Below are positions 25,088-35,620 of a stretch of 64,000 bases of DNA, piece after piece (position 1 is the stretch's first letter; each line of letters opens with the position of its first letter). The position numbers and the translations under genes are program-made. Source of the stretch: Halichondria panicea (Eukaryota; Porifera; Demospongiae; Suberitida; Halichondriidae); the NCBI RefSeq assembly GCF_963675165.1, contig NC_087378.1, positions 953,001 to 1,017,000 of the forward strand, in the 5' to 3' direction. The notes under the pieces are model-generated. The model was given only the letters and a program-made list of their open reading frames with translations. It had not been told where the DNA came from and searched no databases.

Positions 25088-25289
25088 GGTTATATGGCAC
25101 AATGATACAATGATGAGCTTGTTCTTCGAACTGGTTCTTCTTTGGAACAACAATTAGGCCGCAGCGAAATTAATACTTGGTTACGCGCATGCGCTGTACA
25201 TAATTACAGTCTATAATAGCCTGAACAAGCGGGAGAAGTCTCAACAAAATCATAGTTTGCTCTGTGTATAATATTCTGGATTTGGCTCA
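25088..25289. promoter_or_regulatory. Divergent promoter of the MULE with an NRF1-like palindrome
   Basis: The two transposon genes start 202 bp apart and point outward. At 25185-25194 lies GCGCATGCGC, which matches the core of the NRF1 consensus (YGCGCAYGCGCR), in otherwise AT-rich DNA. NRF1 sites often sit in TATA-less bidirectional promoters. The use of this site is inferred. Confidence 0.5.
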
Positions 25290-27973
25290 ATGTCGCTCTA
25301 TATTTGCAAGTCTTGCTCAAGCAGTTATGCACACAGCAGTAGTCTAGCTCGACATGTAAGGAAGCAACACAGAGAAAAGGCTCTAGGGAAGAGTCTAGAT
25401 CTGACCCAAGAAATCTCTTCACAAGAAACATCAGAAATTGGATATATCTGCTGTATTACTTGTGACTCCAGGTTAGATCGATTGAATACTTAATGGCACA
25501 TGATTACCAGATCATGCAACTGCAACTTCCACATTATTATTAGTTTCTTTCTTACAGATTTCGTTCCGTGCAAGAGTTGATCCAACATCTAACACAAGCT
25601 CACGAAACAACTGTTTGTACAGAGAAACACGAGTTTTCTGGCTTTTCAGAGTTTTTAAGATGGAAGGAGGGTGAAGAAACTCGAACCTGCACACAGTATG
25701 TGCAGCCGTGTGGATCCCGTGTCCGCTGTGGAGTACGTACTTGGTACTACTATTGTAACAGATCAGGAAAATCTAGATCAACCACAAAAGGCCTCAGAAA
25801 TTCGAAGTTGCAGGGCTCGGAAAAATTAGGTGTCTACTGTACAGCTCACCTAATTGTAAGTCAGCACACAGGAGGAAATGTGCTGGTTAACTTTTGTTCC
25901 ACGCATTATGGCCACACTCCAGAAGAAGATGTAATGCATTTACGACTCCCTAAGGACTTCAAGCTAGCTGTATCCAACAAACTGTTGCAAGGGGTGACGA
26001 TAGATCGAATTCTAGATGACATTAGAGACAGTGTCGATGAAGGTGGCCTGAAACGGTGTCATCATAGCACAAAAAAAGATATCCAGAATATCAAAAGAGT
26101 GTGCAATGTGGATGGAGTACAAAAGCACTCAAACGACTACACAAGTGTTGCTGCATGGGTCGAAGAGCTGAAAAGCATGGAATTTTGTCCAGTTATTGCT
26201 TTCAAACCGCAAGGGGTGTCTAGTGAAAGAGAAGGAGTGAAAGACAACGATTTTTTGTTGGCACTTCAAACCCAGTTTCAGCTCGAGATGATGAAAGCTT
26301 TTGGAGGAAATGTGATTTGTGTAGATGCCACCCATTCAACTAATTATTACGAATACCTGCTGGTAACTGTTATGGTAGTTGACGATTTTGGGGAAGGAAT
26401 TCCAGTTGCGTGGGCTATAACTACACGAGAAGACACTTGTATGCTGGCCTATTTTTTCCTAGAATTGAGGAAAAGAACTGGTCCCCTTTCCACACAAGTG
26501 TTCATGTCAGATGATGCGACGCAGTACTGGAGTGCTTGGACAGCTGCGTACAGCAGTATCAACACCACAAAACTGCTGTGTGCCTGGCACGTAGATCGTG
26601 CTTGGAGAAAAGCTCTTAAGGAGCGTATTCCCCTCAATGAAAATCGAATTGACGTATATCACCATTTGAGAACTTTACTGACAGAACTGCAACCTGACAA
26701 ATTCCGAAGTTTGTTGCAAAAATTTGTATCTTTTCTATCAAATTGTCACCCACAATTTTGCTCTTACTTTCAAAGAAATTACACGCCAAGGGTGGAAGAG
26801 TGGGCAACCTGTTACAGAATAGGCAAGTTTGTGAACACAAACATGTATTTGGAATCTTTTCATCGAGTACTGAAAATTGTGTATCTAGAAGGAAAGAAGA
26901 ATCGACGACTTGATCAACTTATACATATTCTTTTGAAGCTTGCTCGTAATAAGGCCTTTGAACAAGTACAAAAAGTTCATAAAGGGAAAACAACTTATCG
27001 TATTAATGAAATAAATCGAAGGCACAAAGAAAGTTCTAAGATGATTTCTGAAGGCTGTCATCTCCAATCGATTTCAAACAAAGAATGGAAGATAAGTTCT
27101 CAGACAACCTCCGGAAGAATGTACACTGTTCATTTGGAGAATCAGTCCTGTCCTTTCTCTTGCAAACTGAGGTGCGCAGCATGTGATGTATGCATCCACA
27201 TGTACAATTGTTCATGTGTTGACTCGGTTGTACATACTACAATATGTAAACACATCCATGCTACATGCTTTCTGGCCAAATCCACGAACAATGCAACAAG
27301 TGCAGACTCAGCCACTGAAAGTCATTCTTTAACTACAGCTTCAGACAAAACGGATAGGTCAGAGATTTCTAATTCTATAGATGATTCATCAGGCTCAGAC
27401 ATTTCTCCTGAAATAAGCACTGAGGAATCGAGACAAAAAGCTATTTCCCTCATTAATGATCCTACACACTTAAGTACCATCCTCTCCAATGCTGGAGGTC
27501 AAATTGATATGCTGAAGAAAAGTGCATTTGATCATTTGCACCAGTTGCACACTCTACTCACATCTTCTGACAGTAATGATGCAGTTCGAAGTGTCACTGA
27601 GCATATCAAAAGCGGTATTAATGTTCTTAAGGCATATGAAACAAGGAAAGAGCATCCCACCTTACCAATCAAAAGCCGTTCTTCACCTAGTGCGCTTAAT
27701 GAAACTCAAATCAGATTCCAGTCAATAAAGAACAAGAGGCCGCGACATACAGGGATTGCTAAACCGTCAGTTGCTGCTATGGCTAACTGTAAAGAAAATC
27801 TGTCTAAAGTGGACATTAATGTATGTGTTGTTTGCTACAAAGAAGATGACAGGCAATATGGTACATCTGATCGAGTTCATTGGGCTCAATGTTCGAAGTG
27901 CAATCTGTGGCTCCACACTTTGTGTGGGAGACCTGTAAACGAAAACTCTTTTCTCTGTAACCTTTGTACATAG
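25290..27973 (+). CDS. MULE-type transposase with C2H2, SWIM and PHD-like fingers
   Basis: Two exons (25290-25471 and 25558-27973) encode 865 aa. Two C2H2 fingers open the protein (C6, C9, H22, H27; the second, CITCDSRFRSVQ...H...H, is completed across the intron). The DDE core follows: VICVDATHSTN (D near residue 316), FMSDDATQYW (D near 378), LLCAWHVDRAWRKAL, and NTNMYLESFHRVLK (E near 492), the normal MULE spacing and context. A SWIM finger (CSC, then CKHIHATC) lies near 613-630 and a PHD-like finger (CVVCYKEDD, CSKCNLWLHTLCG, CNLC) at the C-terminus. It should cut and join the element's ends. The ATG at 25290 is the first in frame, and the first finger begins five residues later. The frame is intact throughout, so the copy may be active. 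Confidence 0.9.
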
Positions 27974-28110
27974 TAAATACATGTCTGAAAAAAAATAATA
28001 ATATATCTTTTCTGATCAAAACCATTTATTATGAAATTATTATGTGCTTGTGATATACAATCATGATTAGAATTCATAGTACTCTACTCTATACAGAACA
28101 CTATAGCAGG

Positions 28111-29392
28111 CTCTAGACTTTCAGAACACGCTAAACTCTCTGGACTCTCATCATTATCTAGGACTTACCAGACTCTCAGGACTCTCAGGACACTCTAGAC
28201 TCTCCGGACTCTCAGGACTCTCCGGACTCGCTAGACTCTCCAGACTCGCTAGACTCTCCAGACTCTCCGGACTCTCCGGACTCGCCAGACTCTTAGGACT
28301 CGCCAGACTCTCAGGACTTGCCAGACTCTCCGGACTCGCTAGACTCTCCAGACTCTCCAGACTCTCAGGACTCTCAGGACTCCCTGGACTCTCCAGACTC
28401 TCCAGACTCTCAAACTCTCAGGACTCTCCAGACTCTCCAGTCTCTCAGGACTCGCTAGACTCTCAGGACTCTCAAGACTCTCCAGACTCTCAGGGCTTGC
28501 TAGACTCCAGACTCTCCAGACTCTCAGGACTCGCCAGACTCTCAGGACTCTCCGGACTCGCCAGACTCTCAGGACTCGTCAGACTCTCAGGACTCGCTAG
28601 ACTCTCCAGACTCTCGTGACTCGCCAGACTCTCAGGACTCGTCAGACTCTCCGGACTCGCTAGACTCTCCAGACTCTCCAGACTCTCCAGACTCTCCAGA
28701 CTCTCGTGACTCGCTAGACTTTCAGGACTCTCAAGACTCTCCAGTCTCTCAGGACTCGCTAGACTCTCAGGACTCTCAAGACTCTCCAGACTCTCAGGGC
28801 TCGCTACACTCTCCAGACTCTCTAGACTCTCAGGACTCTCAAGACTCTCCAGACTCTCAGGGCTCGCTAGACTCCAGACTCTCCAGACTCTCAGGACTCT
28901 CAAGACTCTCAGGGCTCGCTAGACTCTCCAGACTCTCAGGACTCTCCAGACTCTCCAGTCTCTCAGGACTCGCTAGACTCTCAGGACTCTCAAGACTCTC
29001 CAGTCTCTCAGGACTCGCTAGACTCTCAGGACTCTCAAGACTCTCAGGGCTCTCCAGACTCCATCCAGACTCTCAGGACTCTCAAGACTCTCAGGGCTCG
29101 CTAGACTCTCCAGACTCTCCAGACTCTCAGGACTCGCCAGACTCGCAGGACACTCCAGACTCTCAGGGCTCGCTAGACTCTCCAGACTCTCCAGACTCTC
29201 CAGTCTCTCAGGACTCGCTAGACTCTCAGGGCTCTCAGGGCTCTCCAGACTCCATCCAGACTCTCAGGACTCTCAAGACTCTCAGGGCTCGCTAGACTCT
29301 CCAGACTCTCCAGACTCTCAGGACTCTCAGGACTCTCCAGACTCGCAGGTCTCTTAAGACTCTCCAGACTCTCCAGACTCGCTGGACTGCGC
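28111..29392 (-). repeat. Right subterminal minisatellite of the MULE, 9-bp unit, inverted to the left array
   Basis: The array is built of GACTCTCCA, GACTCTCAG, GACTCGCTA and GACTCGCCA units, the reverse complement of the left-array units. It contains higher-order repeats: blocks around 28790-28870 and 29040-29130 recur at 29160-29300 with shared irregular units such as ACTCCATCCAGACTC. It ends in GACTCGCTGGACTGCGCGACAC, matching the inner flank of the left repeat. Confidence 0.88.
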
Positions 29393-29408
29393 GACACATT
29401 ATAATTAC

Positions 29409-29508
29409 TATTAGCCGCCCCCTAGGCTAGCTACGGTGCAATTATAATGAGATTCATGGTCATTTTAACCCTTTCTACACAGGCTAACGTACTGCATTTA
29501 GCCACTTG
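29409..29508 (-). repeat. Right terminal inverted repeat of the MULE
   Basis: This is the reverse complement of 20550-20649 with one mismatch. It ends GCCACTTG and is followed at once by the second TGTGTTTTAGA. Confidence 0.92.
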
Positions 29509-29519
29509 TGTGTTTTAGA
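29509..29519 (+). repeat. Right target-site duplication of the MULE
   Basis: An exact copy of the 11 bases at 20539-20549, in direct orientation. PRPF6 begins only about 130 bp further on. Confidence 0.92.
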
Positions 29520-29649
29520 ATTGAGACTGTTTGACATTCTAACCTCGATTACATGTCCCTGAAGGTGCGGCTAATTAACGAGACTAAACATAAGATATGG
29601 TACTGATCGACAAGAGTAAGTAGAACGTGGCACACAAGTCAAGTCGATC

Positions 29650-32600
29650 ATGAGTTCTCTTATAAGCAAGCAAAGGAAGGCCTTCCTCGGCCAGGCAGCC
29701 CCTGTAGGCTATGTACCAGGTCTTGGAAGAGGGTAAGCTCTGGGCCTAGAGAACACAATGAATAATGAAACTCTATACGTTCAACGATTGTTTTCCACAT
29801 GCACAGAGCCACTGGGTTTACTACTCGATCAGATATTGGTCCTGCCAGAGAATCTAGTGATATATCGTAAGTTATGTCAATGTACATTGGATGTTGCTTC
29901 GTATATACAACGCTATGCTTTTATAAATACGTACGTTTTTTATGTACGCTCATGCTAAATATTGATACCAGGATTGTACTGTGCCTACTATAATTACATG
30001 TACCTATGACACTGTATGACACTGAATGACACTGACGTCTCTACATCCAATGTTTTTGCCTCAATAAGCTTCAGGAAATGTATTGTAATGTGCTCACTGT
30101 AGGCATACTAAGGTATGCTCACTGTAGGCATACTAAGGTGTACTGTGTTTATTAGACTATTCTCCTCATACCTTGGCTTACACTCCTACAGTGATGAGCG
30201 TCACCCCCGGCCAGGGACCAAGCGACCAAGAGATGAGGACGAAGAGGAGGATCTCAATGACATCAACTTTGATGAGGTTCATAAAATAATATTAAGAGTC
30301 CTCCTTTACCCACTCTCTCCCCCTCCAGTTCACTGGCTATGGGGGGAGCCTGTTTGCGTCTGCACCGTACGAAGCGGACGATCGAGAGGCCGATCAGATT
30401 TACGACACTATTGACAATCGTATGGACAGTCGACGAAGGATAAGACGAGATAAGAAGTTTCAAGAGGATATTGAGAAGTATCGGGCGGAGAGACCGAAGA
30501 TTCAACAGCAGTTCTCAGACCTCAAGGTGTGTGTATAGTAGCAAACAAAAATGGCTCTTACGTGTACGCAATGCTCTGAGTGACTGTGTATTGCTCTCTT
30601 ACTTTTGTGCAGCGAGCGCTGGTAGATGTGTCTGATGATGATTGGAATAACATCCCAGAGGTGGGTGATGCTCGTAACAAGAAGCAGAGGAACGCCCATA
30701 TTCGTCCGGACCGCTACACACCCATCCCCGACTCTGTTCTCCATGGCGCCATGTCACAGGGGATCAGCCACAACTCGCTGGACACAAGGCAACAGGTGAG
30801 CTGGGCTGTAACCTTGAAAGAATGTTATTTACCCTCCCTCCCCCCCCCCCCCCATAGAATCTGGGTGGTTTCTCTACTCCATACGGTGGAGGGATGTCTG
30901 GCCTACCTGGCACAATGACGCCAGGATTCGCCACTTCCACTAAGATCGATCTCAACCAGATTGGAGAGGCCAGAAACTCCATTCTAGGAATCAAACTAGA
31001 TCAGGTAAAAATTACTTTTTGCACACAGTATGAGGCCTGTGTACTTTTACAATGTACAGCGTAAGCTGTACTGTATGTTAATTCCTTGATAGCTAGTCTA
31101 CGTTGGTTAGCAGTTTTTACAGCACTGTATAATTATATTCGTACGTAACTGTTGATGCCTTGCTGTGGGTATAGGTCTCAGATTCTGTGTCTGGGCAAAC
31201 GGTGGTTGACCCTAAAGGCTACCTCACTGACCTAAACAGTATAACACCGCACACCTCTGGGGACATAAAGTAAGTTACGCTGCTCTGTATGATATAGTGA
31301 TATGTATTGTGTCACTGTATTTCTCTGTAGTGATGTGAAGAAAGCTAGGCTACTGCTCAAGTCTGTCATCACGACCAACCCAAAACATGCTCCAGGTCAG
31401 TTGTTACAGTAACTACAGTAGAGGCCAGCCTGCATGTCATTGTCAGTGCAAGTATTTTCCTAAGACTATTACAGCTACACTGTGTACATGTACATGCACA
31501 CATTCCTTTAGCTTTGATATTGTCCTTAAAATCACACTGTAAATGTAGCACTGGGTTCAAATGTACTGTGCATGTTCACAAGCCGACTTTTATGTATTTC
31601 AACTGTTGTGCAGTATTTGATGCTTTGTACGTGCCCATGGTGCAGGTTGGATAGCAGCTGCTCGTCTGGAGGAGGTGACTGGGAGGATGCAGACAGCACG
31701 CAACACCATCATGAAGGGCTGTGAGGTGTGCCCCAAGAATGAGGACGTCTGGTTGGAGGCTGTTAGACTGCAGGTGTGTTACTCATAAATGTAGCCACTT
31801 CAATATTATACACCAAATTTATACCATACGTAGATTGTTTCACACTAATGAATGGTTCAAGTAGACATAAAATACATAAATATGCTATACATATAGTTTA
31901 CATTGCACATCAAACCACAGCGAGTCTTCTCTGATAAAGTTTGGATGAAGGCTTCTATAGGAAATGAACTTCATTTTCCTGAGTCCCTTGCTTCTCTCGT
32001 CCTTGCCCAAGACTCTCCTGGCACACTCCTCCTCCACTTCTCCCGTGTACTCTACCACTCGACTGTGACTGCGTTCTGAGTCTTGCCCGACCAGCTTGAT
32101 AGTCACCTCTCCTTGAAGCGGCCATTTTAACTCGATATCATATTTCCCTTTCAATATATGTGTGCTCACTGATAGATACCCACTCTTGTCTCTGTTGTGC
32201 TGTATAGCTAGGCACATGTTGTAGCCTTGAATGTGTGTGTAGAAGGAAGTAGAGTACCGTACCTCTTCGGAATCGATTAAGCTGCTAAAGTTGTTCATAG
32301 TCAGCCATGTCCTTTGACCATTGATTTGTATTCTTTCGTTTGTCTCAGGCTGGGCTAGTGCTGGTGTCGGTACAATATAGCCAATAAGATCACCATCAAA
32401 GTATTGTGCCTTTGTTTTTTCGGTCATATTGTGCGCAAATATGGACAGATATTGTAAGCGCTGGCTAGCAACTGTTGATGGTGTGCTATCGAGATCTGAT
32501 TTTAAGTAGTTTCCTCCTCTCTCACAAGCTTGTTTGAATAGCCCACAAACTGGCCAGTGATTTGTATAGACATCCTTGAATGTTGAGGTGTATTCATTGC

Positions 32601-34820
32601 AATACTCGCATGTGTACTGTCTCTCTGCACACTGTTGCCCCTCGTGATTAGCCATCTCCTTTCGTACAGATCGGAATTCACATAGGGAACACTGGATTGT
32701 TGCGTACTCACATCCTTCTAGTCTGTTACTACTAGCTTGAGTATTTAAGTGTTTTGATAGTGATCCCAATTCGCCAGTCCATTTGCATCCTAGATTGTCG
32801 TTACAACAGTGAATCTCGAGTTCATTTAGTGCCTTGTCTAGTCTAATATTTGATAGTGTAATGGAAAATGTCATAACACACAAAGGACATCTGCTTCCTC
32901 TGATTCTGAGTGACTCTATACATTCTCTGCAAAAGCTGTAGCCACACTTGCAGTCTAGCATGCAAGGGTCGGATAAGATTTGTAGGCAGATTGAGCACTC
33001 CAATTGAATCTCTTTCGGTGGCTCTGTGACAAAGGTGATTTCATGTCCTTCCTTTAGTGAGTATTTAGTAGCTAGGACAGGAGAACTGATCTCATCTTGT
33101 GACTCTGTGTCTTCTTGGAGAGATGCCATATGAAACAAGAAGCTTCTTCTCACTTCTCACTCTGGCTCAAACAAAACAGGGCGGCTTAACATTTTAAGCG
33201 TATTCATAGAGCTCCATGTATGTGTATGTAATTGTCCTTAATACTGCCTATTATGCATACGCAATTAATTAAAACACATGGTATTATAGATATACTGTAC
33301 CTAACAATGTACATGTACCTCATTGAGCTCCCCCCCCTCCCATACACACACACACACACATACAGCCCCCCGACCAAGCCAAGGCAGTGGTGGCTCAGGC
33401 TATTCGCCAGATCAGTCATTCTGTGAAACTCTGGATTAGGGCGGTTGATCTGGAGACAGACACACCAGGAAAGAGAAGAGTCCTCAGGAAAGGTCAGCAG
33501 CCATTACTGTACACGTATTTTTGTGCTAGCCTAGTATTATGTACAGTACGTACGTGTATACTCAATCCATAGAGTTGCTCTTATTATGTTATAATTCATA
33601 AATCGCTACATCGCTACTTCACAGGCTAGATTTTATGTGCCTTCTACTCATATAATAAGATATATCTACAGAGTCCACACACACACAGTCCACACACACA
33701 CACAAGCTGGTCCAGAGGTGTTCCCTTCATGTGTAATCATGTGCTACAGTAGCCTCGATTCCAGGCCGCACCTCCCACTTCACTTAGGGAAAGGCCGGTG
33801 AAGGAGGCTAGTACTACAGTGGATTGCAGTGAACTTGCAACAGATAATTGCCAAAACATCAAAACACACAATTTCTAAGCATTCAAGAATGTATCAGTTG
33901 GGCCCTAATAAAGGAGCAACGTATAGGCTAGAATAAATTATTATACATTTTCTTTTGCAAGTGCATTGCAAGTCTGTAATCCACTGTATGTGATGACTAA
34001 GAGAATTACTAGGGACAGAATAGGTGTGGCTTAGTGGTTAGGGTGGTGGCTTTGTAGATTAGATGATAGATTAAGGCGTGGGTTCGATTCCCTCTTTGGG
34101 GACTTTTCTTATATTTCTTTACAAATCAGTTAGTAATTTCCCTAAATTTTGAATACATCATACTCCTTCTCAAGTACATAATCAAGTTGGGGCGTCGCCC
34201 GGTTTCTGTGAAACGAAGTTTCACAGAAACCGGGCGACGACCCAACTTACCCTTTTTGGTAGATTAGGTTCTAGAAGTGGCCGACTACACTAAATCTTTC
34301 AGTTTGGCCCTAATAAAAGTGCAAGCTCTTAGGCTGTATTATTGATAATAATACTACAATATTATGTGGTTTGCTGTCAGGCAAATCTCTGTTGCAAGTG
34401 CACTGCAATCCACTGTACTATTGTATATTCAGCCCTAGAGACAATCCCCACGTCTGTTCGACTATGGAAGGCAGCTGTGGAGTTGGAGGACATTGAGGAT
34501 GCCAAGATTCTCCTTGGTAGAGCAGTCGAGTGCTGCCCCCTCTCTGTCGAACTATGGCTGGCTTTGGCTAAACTAGAGGACTATGAAAATGCTCGGAAGG
34601 TATGGTACCTATCCTTTCTATAATACATGAGAACATAATTATTTTTGTGCAGTAGCTGGAGCTTTTTGAGCTACTGTTGTGTATGCATGACATTCTAGTC
34701 ACTACTGCATGTATGTACACTATAGAGTTAACACTGCCATGAATAGTCATGTACAGTTTGTACGTATGTGTATTACTACGATGCTCTTATCTCTGTGCAT
34801 TGTACATTGTTTGATTTCCT

Positions 34821-34851
<31 letters not shown>

Positions 34852-35547
34852 GTACTGAACAAGGCTCGTGAGTATGTGCCCACAGACAGACACATTTGGA
34901 TCAATGCTGCCAAGTTAGAGGAGGCTCACGACAGGTTTGACATGGTGCCCAAAATCATCGACAGAGGTTAGCCCACCTCATTACACTGCTGGTTTATACA
35001 TACAGTGTACGGTGTCTGTATTTTATGCAAGTATCTTGGATATTGTAGGCTATAATAAAGATGTGTTTACATCAGTGCAATATCTATTATATAGCCTTGG
35101 CGATTTTTCCGAAAATGGACCTGTTTTGATAGCTATAACTTGAGTGCTACTAGTGAATTTTCACAACTAAAAGATGAATTTTTTGTTGACATAATTATAT
35201 ATGTATGCTCTGTACCAATGCAGTGTCATAGATAGAATCTACATGCCTGACATGTTTGTATTCTCACTGCTCTGTTTTGTTGTGTCTCAGCTGTGACGTC
35301 CTTGAAGGCTAACATGGTGGAGATCAACAGGGAGTTCTGGATCACCGACGCTGAGGAATGTGAGAAGTCTGGCTCTGTGCACACTGCCCAGGCCATCATG
35401 TGAGCCCCTCATCAGTGTGTGTAGCATAGTATACAGAAAGTCTATAGATTGTATACGAAAAGGATATTATTACTTTGAGAGTGCTTGCCAAAGATAATTA
35501 AGGCATTAGTGGTTAATTTTTGGCGTCATTTTCATCACTCACACATA

Positions 35548-35620
<73 letters not shown>

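Larger units (their letters stand above)
20550..29508. mobile_element. Complete-looking MULE-type DNA transposon, 8,959 bp
   Basis: The element begins CAAGTGGC and ends GCCACTTG. The terminal inverted repeats match over 100 bp with one mismatch. It is flanked on both sides by TGTGTTTTAGA, an exact 11-bp target-site duplication within the 8-11 bp usual for Mutator-like elements. In order it holds: left repeat, left 9-bp array, the leftward ATPase gene, a 200-bp divergent promoter, the rightward transposase gene, right 9-bp array (inverted), right repeat. Both genes are open across all exons. Long near-identical ends and an exact duplication suggest recent insertion between the SNX19-like and PRPF6 genes. 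No capsid, DNA polymerase or reverse transcriptase is present, so it is a plain DNA transposon. Confidence 0.92.

Noticed and set aside
28490-28903. A 137-codon ESLESP-type frame in the right array
   Set aside because: Same artefact of the 9-bp repeat, on the other strand.
20550-29508. A Polinton, Helitron or retroelement
   Set aside because: No polymerase, capsid, Rep/helicase pair or reverse transcriptase is visible. The DDE motifs, 11-bp duplication and long inverted repeats fit a MULE.
34021-34105. A working tRNA gene
   Set aside because: A and B boxes are present but the 5' and 3' ends do not form an acceptor stem; a SINE head or pseudogene fits better.
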